From: Aquipuribacter hungaricus
Lineage (GTDB): Bacteria; Actinomycetota; Actinomycetes; Actinomycetales; JBBAYJ01
NCBI RefSeq assembly: GCF_042663885.1
Contig: NZ_JBHSXV010000001.1
Strand: one strand, 5' to 3'
DNA length: 64,000 nt
The notes below the pieces were generated by a model. That model did not search any database. It saw only the letters and a list, made by a program, of their open reading frames with translations, and was not told the DNA's origin. The translations under genes were made by a program, and so were the position numbers. Below are positions 50,552 to 59,004 of this stretch, one piece after another; the first letter of the stretch is position 1, and every line of letters starts with the position of its first letter.

Positions 50552-51415
50552 CTACTTGAGCAGGCGCGACAGGCGGCGGTCGGCGAGGACCTGCCCGCCG
50601 GTCTGGCAGGTCGGGCAGTACTGGAACGACGTGTCGGTGTACGACACCTCGGCCACGGCGGTGCCGCAGACCTCGCACGGCTGGCCGGTGCGCCCGTGCA
50701 CGCGCATCCGGGTGCGCTTGCCGTCCTTGAGGGCCTCCGGGGGAAGGCCGACCGCCTGCTGCACCGCCCCGCCGAGCACGAGCGCCGTCGCGTCGGCGAG
50801 CCGCTCGAGCCGGTCCTCGTCCAGCCCGCCCGCGGGGGCGAAGGGCGAGATCCGGGCCGCGTGCATGATGTCGTCGGAGTAGGCGTTGCCGATGCCCGCG
50901 ACGACCTTCTGGTCGGTGAGGACGGTCTTCAGCCGCTGCCGGGTGCCGGCGAGCGCCTCGCCCCAGCCGCGCGCGTCGAGCGCGAGCGGGTCCGAGCCCA
51001 GGGCGGCGACGTAGGGCACCGTCATGGGGTCGTGGACGACGTGGACGGCGAGCCGCTTCTGCGTGCCTGCCTCGGTGAGGTCGAGCGCGGCCATCCCCTC
51101 CCCGTCGTCGAGGAGCACCCGCAGCGCCAGCGGGCCCTTGCCGGGCCGCGCCATGGTCGTCGGGGCCGGGTCGCGCCACTGCGCCCAGCCGGCCCGCGAG
51201 AAGTGGACGAGCAGGTGCAGGCCGTCCACGTCGAGGTCGACGACCTTGCCGTGCCGGGACACCCCGACGACGGACAGGCCCTGCAGCGCCGTCGGCGGCG
51301 GGTCGAAGGTCTTGAGCACGTTGAGCGCCAGCACGTCGACGCGCGCGACGACGCGGCCGACCGCGCGCCCGGCGAGGAACTGCACGAGCGCCTCGACCTC
51401 GGGGAGCTCGGGCAC
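50552..51415 (-). CDS. Fpg/Nei-type DNA glycosylase
   Basis: 287 residues. The catalytic N-terminus after initiator removal is PELPEVEAL, with Pro1 and Glu2 needed for glycosylase/lyase activity. The H2TH region (VLTDQKVVAGIGNAYSDDIM) and a C-terminal zinc finger with two Cys-x2-Cys pairs (CEVCG...YCPTCQTGGQVL) follow. It excises oxidised bases; the exact substrate (Nei or Fpg type) is not certain. GTG 51415 is required because the catalytic proline is residue 2. Confidence 0.9.
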   Translation of the reverse strand: MPELPEVEALVQFLAGRAVGRVVARVDVLALNVLKTFDPPPTALQGLSVVGVSRHGKVVDLDVDGLHLLVHFSRAGWAQWRDPAPTTMARPGKGPLALRVLLDDGEGMAALDLTEAGTQKRLAVHVVHDPMTVPYVAALGSDPLALDARGWGEALAGTRQRLKTVLTDQKVVAGIGNAYSDDIMHAARISPFAPAGGLDEDRLERLADATALVLGGAVQQAVGLPPEALKDGKRTRMRVHGRTGQPCEVCGTAVAEVSYTDTSFQYCPTCQTGGQVLADRRLSRLLK

Positions 51416-51467
51416 CCGCCGATGGTGCCGCACGCGCGCCCGCCGCACACCCCCTCGGCGGCACCGC

Positions 51468-51935
51468 CTAGACCGAGCCGAGCACCCCGGCGGCGACGGC
51501 GACCGGCAGGAGCGACAGCAGCCCGAGCACGAGCAGGCCGACGGGGACGACGAGCGGGTGGGGGCGCGAGCCGCCGGGGACGTGCACCCAGCCGGGCCTA
51601 CGGGGGTCGTAGCGCACGGGGACGGGCATCCCCGGGGAGTACAGCGACCGGTCCAGCCGGGAGTCGCCGTGCCACACGCCGCGGTGCAGCTCGCCCTGCG
51701 CGTCGCGGTAGTCGATGGTCAGCCGCCACATCCGCTGGCCGCCGTCGGCGCCCTGGTCGCCGACCTCGACGACCACGCCCTCGGCGTCCTCGGCGCGCCG
51801 CAGCCGCGGGACGACCCGGACCAGGGACACCAGACCGGTGACGAGCACCGCGAGCGGGGCGAGGACGAGCACGGCCCACACCCAGGCGGGGGGGTCGAGG
51901 ACGGGGTCGAGCACAGCGGGCAGGGCGGGACGCAT
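51468..51935 (-). CDS. DUF3592-type membrane protein
   Basis: 155 residues from ATG 51935, which has TGGAG upstream; an in-frame ATG at 52022 adds 29 Pro/Arg-rich residues. TM1 (WVWAVLVLAPLAVLVTGLVSLV), an extracytoplasmic or cytoplasmic beta-domain with GVVVEVGDQGADGG and GDSRLDRSLYSPGMPVPVRYDP, and a C-terminal TM. It is the middle of three paralogues in this region. Function unknown. Confidence 0.75.
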   Translation of the reverse strand: MRPALPAVLDPVLDPPAWVWAVLVLAPLAVLVTGLVSLVRVVPRLRRAEDAEGVVVEVGDQGADGGQRMWRLTIDYRDAQGELHRGVWHGDSRLDRSLYSPGMPVPVRYDPRRPGWVHVPGGSRPHPLVVPVGLLVLGLLSLLPVAVAAGVLGSV

Positions 51936-52119
51936 GCTGCTCCAGGGACGGCGCGGCTCCTCGGGGTGCAGGAGCCACGGGCGGCGGGGGCCGGGGGGCG
52001 GCGAGGGGACGCCGGGCGCCATCGTCGCAGCACCGGCGCCCGGACGGGGACCCGACCACGGCCCGGTCCCCTGCCAGGGCTCCCGGGCCTGCCGGCGCCG
52101 CCTCCGCGGCCGGCGCCGC

Positions 52120-52125
52120 TAGCGT
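52120..52125 (+). promoter_or_regulatory. -10 element TAGCGT, probably leaderless
   Basis: TAGCGT, six bases (GCTCCC) and the GTG at 52132 of the small membrane protein; no ribosome-binding site. Confidence 0.45.
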
Positions 52126-52131
52126 GCTCCC

Positions 52132-52572
52132 GTGGGCCGCGGGGGCAGGGTGGACGGGCGTGCCGCGGCGACCGCCGGGCTCGTCGTGGTGCTGGCGTAC
52201 CTCCTGCTCACCGCCGTCCTGGCGCTGGCCCCGCCACCGTCGGGCGAGCGGGTCGGCCCGGGGGCCGTGGCCGTGGCCACCTCCGTCGTCGCGGTGCTCA
52301 CCTGGGCCCTGGCCGGGTGGCTGGGCAGCCGGCCGCTGCGGGCGCAGGGCGTGCGCCGCTCGACCACGGTGCCGAGCGTGGCGCTCGGCGCGACGGCGGG
52401 CTACCTCGCGGTGCCGGCGCTCGTCGGGGTGGTCGGGCTGCTGCTCGTGGGCGCCCCCGCGGGCGCCCTGCTGGCCGGGCCGCTGCTCAGCGCCGTGCTG
52501 GCCGGTCTGGTCGCGGGCCTCGGTGCCCTCCTCGCGCGCCACGCGCCGCCGCCCGCGCCCTACACCGGCTGA
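52132..52572 (+). CDS. small membrane protein of unknown function
   Basis: 146 residues with about four hydrophobic spans (AATAGLVVVLAYLLLTAVLAL, AVAVATSVVAVLTWALAGWL, YLAVPALVGVVGLLLV and GPLLSAVLAGLVAGLGALL). No domain recognised. It is convergent with the DUF3592-type gene, with a 19-bp gap. Confidence 0.7.
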   Translation: MGRGGRVDGRAAATAGLVVVLAYLLLTAVLALAPPPSGERVGPGAVAVATSVVAVLTWALAGWLGSRPLRAQGVRRSTTVPSVALGATAGYLAVPALVGVVGLLLVGAPAGALLAGPLLSAVLAGLVAGLGALLARHAPPPAPYTG

Positions 52573-52591
52573 GCAGCACGGTCCGGCCGGC

Positions 52592-53062
52592 CTAGCCTGT
52601 GATGACCCAGAACAGCCCGCCGACCAGCGGACCGACGACGAGCAGGACCGCGGGGACCAGCCAGGCCGGCGGCCGCCCGCCGCCGGGCAGGTCGACGACG
52701 GCCCCGGACACCGGGTCGTACCGGACCGGCAGCCGCATCCCCGGGGCGTAGGCGGTGTGGTCGAGCGAGGACTGACCCACCCATTCCCCCCGCCGGACCT
52801 GCCCGGCGCCAGCGCCGTCGACCACCGCGTAGTCGACGACCAGGTGCCAGAGGAACTGACCGCGGTTCGCGGTCCGGCGGCCGACCTCCACGACCGTTCC
52901 GGTCGTCGACCGCGCCCGGCGCAGCCGGGGCAGCACCCGCAGCAGCCAGACGAGACCGACCAGGCCGAGCACCGCACCGGCCGCGAGCCCCACCCAGGGG
53001 AACCACGCCGGGGGCGCGGCGCCCGCGACCTCCGGCGGGGCCGGCGGGGCCGGCGGGAGCAT
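52592..53062 (-). CDS. DUF3592-type membrane protein
   Basis: 156 residues. A Pro-rich N-terminus, TM1 (WVGLAAGAVLGLVGLVWLL), the shared core GTVVEVGRRTANRGQ and SSLDHTAYAPGMRLPVRYDP, and a C-terminal TM (LVPAVLLVVGPLVGGLFWV). The third paralogue of the cluster. Its ATG shares a base with the stop of the upstream lipoprotein gene (TGATG), so it belongs to an operon with the lipoprotein and the giant prepilin-like gene. Confidence 0.8.
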   Translation of the reverse strand: MLPPAPPAPPEVAGAAPPAWFPWVGLAAGAVLGLVGLVWLLRVLPRLRRARSTTGTVVEVGRRTANRGQFLWHLVVDYAVVDGAGAGQVRRGEWVGQSSLDHTAYAPGMRLPVRYDPVSGAVVDLPGGGRPPAWLVPAVLLVVGPLVGGLFWVITG

Positions 53063-53820
53063 CACCCGGGCAGCCCGCCCCCGGCGTCGAGGACCCGGAA
53101 GGACGCGACGAACGCCGTGAGGTCCGCCTCCGTCACCTCGGTGGTGAGGGCGTTGAGGAACACGCCGTAGTTCGGTCCCGGGTCGGGCATCTGGATGGTG
53201 ACGTCGACCTGGAGGCTGGCCGCCGAGCGCCCGGTCTCGGGCACGGTGAGGTCGTAGGCGTAGTCGATGCGGGTCGCCCCGGCCGACCCGGGGACGTCGA
53301 CCTCCTCGGGCCCGCGCACGGGCTCGGTACCGGTCTGGGAGGTCCGCACCTGCTCCAGCAGCTGGGTGCGCACCTGCAGCGGGCCGACCGCGCCGGTCTC
53401 GACGAAGAACGCCGCACCGGAGACGGTCTCGCCGTCCCGCAGGGGCGCGAAGAACGACACGGACGCCGACGGGATGCTCCGGTCGGCGCTGGGGACCAGG
53501 TCGCCCGGCAGGGCGAACACGACCCGGTCCACCTGCCAGGTCTGCCACCCCTCGGGCGCGCCGACGTCGAGGTCGGACGGCACGGCCTCGGTCGCGGGGG
53601 CCACGGTGGTGCCGGGCTCGGGCTCGGCGGAGGACGACGAGGGCGAGGGGTCCCCGGCAGGCTCCGACGGCCCCCGCGGCGGCAGCGTCGAGGAGGCGTC
53701 GGTCCGGACGGGCGCGGGCTCGCTCACGGGCCCCGTCGCCTCACCGCCGTCGGCACCGCTGCACGCCGTGAGGGTGAGGGCGGCCACGACCAGGGACGCC
53801 GTGACGGCGGCTCGCATCAT
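53062..53820 (-). CDS. lipoprotein of unknown function
   Basis: 252 residues. The lipoprotein signal peptide is MMRAAVTASLVVAALTLTAC, with the lipidated Cys in the TLTACSG lipobox. A Ser/Pro/Glu-rich linker is followed by a ~150-residue beta-rich domain (WQTWQVDRVVFALPGDL, VSFFAPLRDGETVSGAAFFVE, TRIDYAYDLTVPETG). No known family recognised. It lies downstream of the Flp-like giant protein gene, 49 bp away, with a GGAGAGGA ribosome-binding site. Confidence 0.75.
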   Translation of the reverse strand: MMRAAVTASLVVAALTLTACSGADGGEATGPVSEPAPVRTDASSTLPPRGPSEPAGDPSPSSSSAEPEPGTTVAPATEAVPSDLDVGAPEGWQTWQVDRVVFALPGDLVPSADRSIPSASVSFFAPLRDGETVSGAAFFVETGAVGPLQVRTQLLEQVRTSQTGTEPVRGPEEVDVPGSAGATRIDYAYDLTVPETGRSAASLQVDVTIQMPDPGPNYGVFLNALTTEVTEADLTAFVASFRVLDAGGGLPG

Positions 53821-53869
53821 CGGGTGGGTCCTCTCCTGGCGTCCGGTGCACGGTCCTGGTGGACGGGGC

Positions 53870-55246
53870 TCAGCACGTGCTCAGCGGCTGCCAGCCTGCC
53901 CCGCTCGCGCCGTCGCGGACGTGGGCGTCCAGGAGCCGCCGCTCGAAGGAGTCCGAGCCCAGCTCGAGCCCGAACTTCACCCCGGCACCCGCGTCGACGT
54001 CGAACCCCACCTCGCTGGTGTCGACAGCGTACGCGGCGGTCACCGCCACGCCGGAGGCCGCGACCCGGTCGGCGAGCGCGTCCACCGAGCCGTCGAAGGT
54101 GGCCCGCGGGTCCATCGCCGCCACGGGCCCGGCGAGCAGGAACACCTCGTCGAAGGCCGCGCGGTTGGCGGGGTCGGTGAGGTCGAGGGTCGTGGTCGTC
54201 CGGGTCTCCCCGCCCCACTCCCCGATGTCGAAGTCCCAGCCGACGTCGGTGATCGTCCGACCGCCGGTCTCCAGGCCCAGGGTGTTCATCCCGATCGCGC
54301 TCCGGTAGCCCGTCACCGTGGACAGCTTGAGCGAGGTGGGCCGGCCGGACGCGTCGAAGGTCACGCTGTAGCCCGCCGACGCGTTGCCCGCGAGCTCGCC
54401 GGAGGCCATCGCGAGGAGCAGCTCGCCCTGCGCCGACGACGCCGCCGTCGTGGTGAACGACGAGGTGCCGTCGCGGTTGAGCTGCATGACGCCGGTGACG
54501 CTGGCCGACCCGCTGCCGGAGACGTTCGCGGTGCCGCCGATGCCGGCCTCGCCGCCCAGGCGCAGGGCCGCGCCGACCTGGAAGGCGATCGCGGACGGGT
54601 CCGGCCGGTCGTCGTCGAGGTGGTTCCACAGCTGCTCGCCGCCGTCGGCCAGCGGCCCGCCGGCGAAGTTCAGCGACTGGGCGAAGATGTTGCGGTTGTC
54701 CTCGACCCAGTCGGCGGCCTCGTCGCCGTCCTCGAAGTCGTAGAGCAGCTTGACCCCGCCCGAGGCCGTGACCGACGCCGACCCCTTGGCCCCGCCCCCG
54801 ATGGCGCCGTCGTCGCCGATCGAGAGGCTGCTCCCGCCGCCGACGGACGCCGAGGCCCCGAGCTCGAGCACGTCGCCGGTCGTCACGCGGGCCTTGCCGT
54901 CGCCGAACTGGACGATCTCGTAGGAGTCCTTGCGGCCGACCTTGATGCTGAAGGCCGTCACGCTGGCCCCGATCTCGCGCCCGGCGGCGGAGACCTCGCA
55001 CTGCGGCGGCGGGGGCGGCACGACGGCGGAGCAGTCGCCCTGGAACATCGAGCACAGCGCCTGGGCGACGGCCGTGCGGAACGGGAACGAGGCCGGCACG
55101 ACCGCGAAGGCCGCGACGACGACCGCCAGGACCGTGACCATCCCGATGTACTCCAGCGACCCGACCCCGGCGTCGCCGCGGAGCCGGCGCAGCGCGACGG
55201 GCGCGGGGGCGGGGCGGCGGGTCCCGGCGGGGCTCGGTGCGGTCAC
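53870..55246 (-). CDS. giant Flp-like prepilin-fused protein of unknown function
   Basis: 458 residues. The N-terminus RRLRGDAG-VGSLEYIGMVT then a hydrophobic helix fits a Flp-type prepilin: cleavage after Gly, Glu at +5, Tyr at +6. A ~400-residue domain follows, far larger than a Flp pilin (~60 residues). It has cysteines at ALCSMFQGDCS and PPQCEVS, repeated GGG/SVSASG motifs and Asp/Asn-rich segments. It could be a minor pilin or adhesin carried by the Tad pilus encoded divergently. GTG 55246 is chosen as the start before the basic N-terminus. Confidence 0.6.
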   Translation of the reverse strand: MTAPSPAGTRRPAPAPVALRRLRGDAGVGSLEYIGMVTVLAVVVAAFAVVPASFPFRTAVAQALCSMFQGDCSAVVPPPPPQCEVSAAGREIGASVTAFSIKVGRKDSYEIVQFGDGKARVTTGDVLELGASASVGGGSSLSIGDDGAIGGGAKGSASVTASGGVKLLYDFEDGDEAADWVEDNRNIFAQSLNFAGGPLADGGEQLWNHLDDDRPDPSAIAFQVGAALRLGGEAGIGGTANVSGSGSASVTGVMQLNRDGTSSFTTTAASSAQGELLLAMASGELAGNASAGYSVTFDASGRPTSLKLSTVTGYRSAIGMNTLGLETGGRTITDVGWDFDIGEWGGETRTTTTLDLTDPANRAAFDEVFLLAGPVAAMDPRATFDGSVDALADRVAASGVAVTAAYAVDTSEVGFDVDAGAGVKFGLELGSDSFERRLLDAHVRDGASGAGWQPLSTC

Positions 55247-55286
55247 GCGGGGATCCTGCCGTGCACCGCGCCGTGCACCCAGGGCC

Positions 55287-55331
55287 CCAGGGCCCACGCC
55301 CGGGCCCAGCCCCTGCGGGCGTGGGCCCTGG
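55287..55331. terminator. long hairpin terminator after DUF192 gene
   Basis: CCAGGGCCCACGCCC (55287-55301) pairs perfectly over 15 bp with GGGCGTGGGCCCTGG (55317-55331). It abuts the stop codon of the DUF192 gene on the minus strand and separates it from the giant prepilin-like gene. Confidence 0.75.
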
Positions 55332-55715
55332 TCAGCGAGCGGCGGCCTGGTCGACGTGCAGGACGTCCCCGGCCGCCAGACCCCAGCGGCCGAAGCTGCC
55401 GCGCGGGGCCTCGAGCACCGCGACCACGCCACGGCGGGCGCCGACCAGGCCGGCCGGGCGGAGCAGGCACGTCCGCAGGACCCGGTACGAGCCGTCGTCC
55501 GGGCCCGGCACGAGCTGGGCGACGTCGAGAGCCACGAGCATGCCCATCCCGTGGACGCTGTTGCCCGGCCGCAGCAGCAGCGCGTCCGGCAGGTGCCGGC
55601 GCCCGAGCATCCCGCGCAGGCGGCGCAGGTAGGTCCCGGCGAGCTCGGTCGTCACCTCGCGGCCGTGGGCCGTCCGGATGACCAGGTCGCCGTCGGACCC
55701 CCGTGGCGTTCTCAC
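55332..55715 (-). CDS. DUF192-family protein
   Basis: 127 residues with the DUF192 pattern: RRLRGMLGR, LLRPGNSVHGMGMLVALDVAQL, LLRPAGLVGARRGVVAVLEAP and a C-terminal GLAAGDVL. Family members are small beta-rich proteins of unknown function, often secreted or membrane-linked in other phyla; no signal peptide is visible here. It starts at GTG 55715 and is divergent from the Tad locus with a 90-bp intergenic region. Confidence 0.8.
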   Translation of the reverse strand: MRTPRGSDGDLVIRTAHGREVTTELAGTYLRRLRGMLGRRHLPDALLLRPGNSVHGMGMLVALDVAQLVPGPDDGSYRVLRTCLLRPAGLVGARRGVVAVLEAPRGSFGRWGLAAGDVLHVDQAAAR

Positions 55716-55749
55716 AGGTTGGTACGGTACGCCGGCCCACGAGGACGCA

Positions 55750-55762
55750 CGGACGACGTCCG
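55750..55762. promoter_or_regulatory. inverted repeat in the DUF192/Tad intergenic region
   Basis: CGGAC-GAC-GTCCG, extended imperfectly on both sides, lies between the divergent DUF192 and Tad genes. No -10 element is obvious; it is a possible operator. Confidence 0.3.
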
Positions 55763-55805
55763 CGCGCCCCCAGTGGTGCCGCTCACACGTGCAGCTGGGG
55801 GGACA

Positions 55806-56591
55806 GTGGCGTACTGGCAGGGCGTCCTCGCGACGTCGGAGCCCACCCCTGACGCGTCCCCCGCCGGTGTCGAGGTCGTGCCGGTCGGCGACGTGATGTC
55901 GCTCGTGGACCGGGTCGACCTGCAGGCGACCGCCACCGTCGTGGTGGCCGCCCCGCAGGACGCGACCGCCGCCCGGACGGCGGCGACGGTGCTCGTCGGA
56001 CGGCACCCCGAGCACCCGGTCACGGTGCTCGTCAGCCCGTGCGCGCCGGTGGGCGCGGTGGCGGCGACAGCGACCGCGCTGGCGGCCACCGACGACGCGG
56101 GCCGGGGCGCGGCGCTGCTGGAGCAGCTGCTGCAGCAGACGTGGACCGTCATCCTGCTCACCGACGTCACGCGGCTGGGCCGGCCGAACCCGACGCTGCG
56201 CCAGCACGCCCGCAGCCTCTTCCCCGGCTCGCAGTTCCTGGTCCGCACCCACCCGGACGCCGTCGTCCTGCCGGTGCAGCGCCCCGAGGCGGCGCTGGTC
56301 GGGCTCCGGCCGGGCACCGCGGAGATGGTCGTCACCGGCTCCGACGACCCCGCGCTCGCCGCGCTGGTCGCGCAGGCCCGGCCCACCGCCGTCCGCACGG
56401 TCGACCTCCCGGGCCGCTGGGCCCACCTGTACGGCCGGGCGCCCACGTGGCAGGCCGCCCTGCTCCCGTGGGGCGCCGACGTCCCCACCGCCCCCACCGG
56501 CCCGGCGTGCGACGTCTGCGGCCACGCGGCGCCGGGCGGCACCTGCCGCTTCTGCTCCGCCGTCGTCACCCTCCAGGAGGCAGGAACGTGA
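55806..56591 (+). CDS. uncharacterised first gene of Tad locus, C-terminal zinc ribbon
   Basis: 261 residues. No transmembrane span or known domain is seen. The N-terminal two-thirds is alpha/beta with Val/Ala-rich strands (TATVVVAAPQDATAARTAATVLV, TVLVSPCAPVGAVAATATAL, WTVILLTDVTRLG). The C-terminal CDVCGHAAPGGTCRFC is a probable zinc ribbon. The GTG start has GGGGGG upstream. Its end overlaps cpaB by 4 bp (GTGA), so it is part of the Tad operon; its role there is not known. Confidence 0.7.
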   Translation: MAYWQGVLATSEPTPDASPAGVEVVPVGDVMSLVDRVDLQATATVVVAAPQDATAARTAATVLVGRHPEHPVTVLVSPCAPVGAVAATATALAATDDAGRGAALLEQLLQQTWTVILLTDVTRLGRPNPTLRQHARSLFPGSQFLVRTHPDAVVLPVQRPEAALVGLRPGTAEMVVTGSDDPALAALVAQARPTAVRTVDLPGRWAHLYGRAPTWQAALLPWGADVPTAPTGPACDVCGHAAPGGTCRFCSAVVTLQEAGT

Positions 56592-57319
56592 ACCCCAGGC
56601 AGCGCCGCGGCGTCGTGCTCATGGTGCTCAGCGTCGTCGTCGCCGTCGGCGTCTTCGCGATCGTCACCAACTACGTCCGCGAGGTCAGCAGCCAGGTCGG
56701 CCCGCTGACCACGGTGTACCGGGCGGTCGGGCCGATCGAGGCCTACCAGCCCTTCACCGAGGACAACGTCGAGCCGGTCGAGGTGCCCGCCCGGTGGACC
56801 TCGCCGTCCTCGCAGCTCGAGCTCGGCGACATCGAGGGCCGCCGGGCCCCGTTCCGGCTCGAGGCCGAGACGGTCGTGACGGCCGACATGCTCATCCCCA
56901 CCTCCGACCTCAGCCCGACCGAGCGCGAGATCGCCATCAACGTCAACTCCGTCACCGGCGTCGCCGGCCGGGTCGCCCCGAACGACCGGGTCGACATCTA
57001 CGCCGTGTTCGAGGACGTGCCGGGCCTGCCCGCGCAGGTCCGCGTGCTGGTGCGCGACGTGCGCGTCGTCACCGTGGAGGGGGAGCGGACCGTGCGCACC
57101 AACGACGACGAGGAGGGCCTGCAGGAGACCAGCGTGCTGCCGGTGACCCTCGCCCTGGAGCCCGACGACGCGCTGTCGGTGACCTACGCCAACGCCTTCG
57201 CCGCCGAGGTCCGCCTGGTGGCGCTGCCCACCGACGTGGGCACCGACCGGACCGACGACACCGACGACTTCGACGCCGGCGACCTCGGCGGCCAGCCCGT
57301 GGCGGTGGAGGCCCCGTGA
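56588..57319 (+). CDS. cpaB: Flp pilus assembly protein CpaB/RcpC with SAF domain
   Basis: 243 residues. An N-terminal membrane span (GVVLMVLSVVVAVGVFAIVT) is followed by an extracytoplasmic SAF-type beta-clip domain (FTEDNVEPVEVPARW, VVTADML, APNDRVDIYAVFEDV). In Tad systems CpaB lies at the periplasmic side, or cell-wall side in Gram-positives. The GTG start has GGAGG upstream and overlaps the previous gene's stop by 4 bp. It ends with an acidic tail (TDDTDDFDAGDLGG). Confidence 0.85.
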   Translation: MNPRQRRGVVLMVLSVVVAVGVFAIVTNYVREVSSQVGPLTTVYRAVGPIEAYQPFTEDNVEPVEVPARWTSPSSQLELGDIEGRRAPFRLEAETVVTADMLIPTSDLSPTEREIAINVNSVTGVAGRVAPNDRVDIYAVFEDVPGLPAQVRVLVRDVRVVTVEGERTVRTNDDEEGLQETSVLPVTLALEPDDALSVTYANAFAAEVRLVALPTDVGTDRTDDTDDFDAGDLGGQPVAVEAP

Positions 57320-59004
57320 CCCGCGTCGTGGTCGCCGCGACCGACCAGGCGCTGGCTCGCGAGCTGCAGGCCGCGCTCGGGGAGATCCCGGACGTCGACC
57401 TGGCCTACGTGGCCGCGTCCACCTCCGAGCTCGTGGCGGCGGTCACCCGCGAGGACGTCGACGTCGTCCTCGTCCACGAGGGGCTCGGTCCCGACCCGGC
57501 CACCGCCACCATGCGCGACCTCAGCCTGCGCCGTCCCGCGACCGCGATGCTGCTGGTCAGCGGCGACACCGGCGGGGACGCGGTGGCCCAGGCCGTCGAG
57601 GCCGGCGCCCGCGGCGTGGTGTCGTACCCGTTCAGCTTCGAGTCCCTCCAGGCCCGGTTCACCGCCGCGGCGGAGTGGTCCGGGCAGATGCGCCGCATCC
57701 TCGGCGCGGGCAGCGGCGCGGGGACGTCCGCCGAGGACACCGGCGCCGGCCGCGTGGTCGCCTTCGCGGGCGCCAAGGGCGGCGTCGGCGTCACCACGCT
57801 GGCCACGCACCTGGCGATGGACGTCGTCCGCACCGTCGACGACGTGTCCGTCTGCCTCGTCGACCTGGACCTGGAGAAGGGCGACGTCACCGGCATCCTC
57901 GAGCTCCGGCACCGCCTCGGGGTGGCCGACCTGGCCAAGGTCGCCGACGACCTGTCGCCCGGCACCGTGGGCGACGCGATCACCCGGCACCCGTCCGGCC
58001 TGGACCTGCTGCTGGCGCCGCTGGAGGTGCGCGACGTCGAGGCCGTGACGCCGCTGGCGCTGCGCCAGGTGCTGGCGAGCCTGCGGACGATGTACGACCT
58101 CGTGCTCGTGGACGTCGGGTCCCACGTCACCCCGGCCCAGGCCACCGTGGTGGAGCTGGCGGAGGAGGTCGTCCTCGTCGTCACCACCGACGTCGCCGCC
58201 CTGCGCGGGATGCGCCGCGTCATCAACGCCTGGGAGAGCCTCGGCGTGCGCAAGGAGACCGAGGTGCGCCTGCTCGTCAACCGGGTGAACCGCTCCTCCA
58301 CGGTCTCCGTCGACACCGTGCGCCAGCTGACCCGGGCCTCGCTCGTCGAGCCGTCCGTCGACGCCGGCTTCCGCCGCCTGGAGGCCGCGCTCAACAGCCG
58401 CGACCCGTTCGAGGTCCGCGACGCCGCGTGGTGGACGACGCTGCGCGCCATCGGCGCCGACCTCGCGCTGGTGAGCCCCGGTGCGGCGGGACCCGGGCGG
58501 CGCCAGGCGCGGCCGGCTCGGACCCGGCGTCGGACGGGACGGGACGCGGCGGCGCAGGCCGGTGCCGCGCCGGCGTCGGTGGAGGGTGCGCCGGAGGCCC
58601 CGGCCGCGGCGCCCGCCGCCCTCCCGGCCGCGGCGCCCGGGGGTCGGCGGCGCGCCCTGCGAGGCGACCGCGGGTCGGTGTCTATCGAGACGATCGCGGT
58701 CCTGCCGGTGGTCGCGCTGCTCGTCTCCGTCGCCTGGTACGTCGGGATGTTCGCCATCACGTCGGTCATGCAGGGGCACGCCTCGCAGGCGGCGGGACGC
58801 GAGTACGCCGTCACGGGCGACGAGGGCGACGCCGGGGTCGCCGCCCGCGCGGCCGTCCATGGCTTCTTCGCCTCGGGGACCGACGTGGACGCGTCCGGCG
58901 ACCGCGTGACGGTCCGGATGGACGTGCCGTTCCTGCCCGCCATGCTGCCGGGCGTGCCGACGAGCCTGACGACCGACCGTGACGTCGTGGTGGAGCAGCC
59001 GTGA
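57316..59004 (+). CDS. CpaE-type ATPase fused in frame to a TadE-like pseudopilin
   Basis: A single open frame of 562 residues. An N-terminal receiver-like region (about 1-120) precedes a P-loop MinD/ParA-type domain: AFAGAKGGVGVTTLATHLAM (Walker A) and CLVDLDLEKGDV, LVLVDVGSHVTPAQ. CpaE helps place or control the pilus machine. A ~60-residue Ala/Arg/Pro linker leads to GDRGSVSIETIAVLPVVALLV at about 450-470, a TadE/TadF-type pseudopilin helix, and its ~75-residue extracytoplasmic part. The GTG at 58579 could also start TadE separately. No stop or frame change is seen between the parts. Confidence 0.7.
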   Translation: MTRVVVAATDQALARELQAALGEIPDVDLAYVAASTSELVAAVTREDVDVVLVHEGLGPDPATATMRDLSLRRPATAMLLVSGDTGGDAVAQAVEAGARGVVSYPFSFESLQARFTAAAEWSGQMRRILGAGSGAGTSAEDTGAGRVVAFAGAKGGVGVTTLATHLAMDVVRTVDDVSVCLVDLDLEKGDVTGILELRHRLGVADLAKVADDLSPGTVGDAITRHPSGLDLLLAPLEVRDVEAVTPLALRQVLASLRTMYDLVLVDVGSHVTPAQATVVELAEEVVLVVTTDVAALRGMRRVINAWESLGVRKETEVRLLVNRVNRSSTVSVDTVRQLTRASLVEPSVDAGFRRLEAALNSRDPFEVRDAAWWTTLRAIGADLALVSPGAAGPGRRQARPARTRRRTGRDAAAQAGAAPASVEGAPEAPAAAPAALPAAAPGGRRRALRGDRGSVSIETIAVLPVVALLVSVAWYVGMFAITSVMQGHASQAAGREYAVTGDEGDAGVAARAAVHGFFASGTDVDASGDRVTVRMDVPFLPAMLPGVPTSLTTDRDVVVEQP

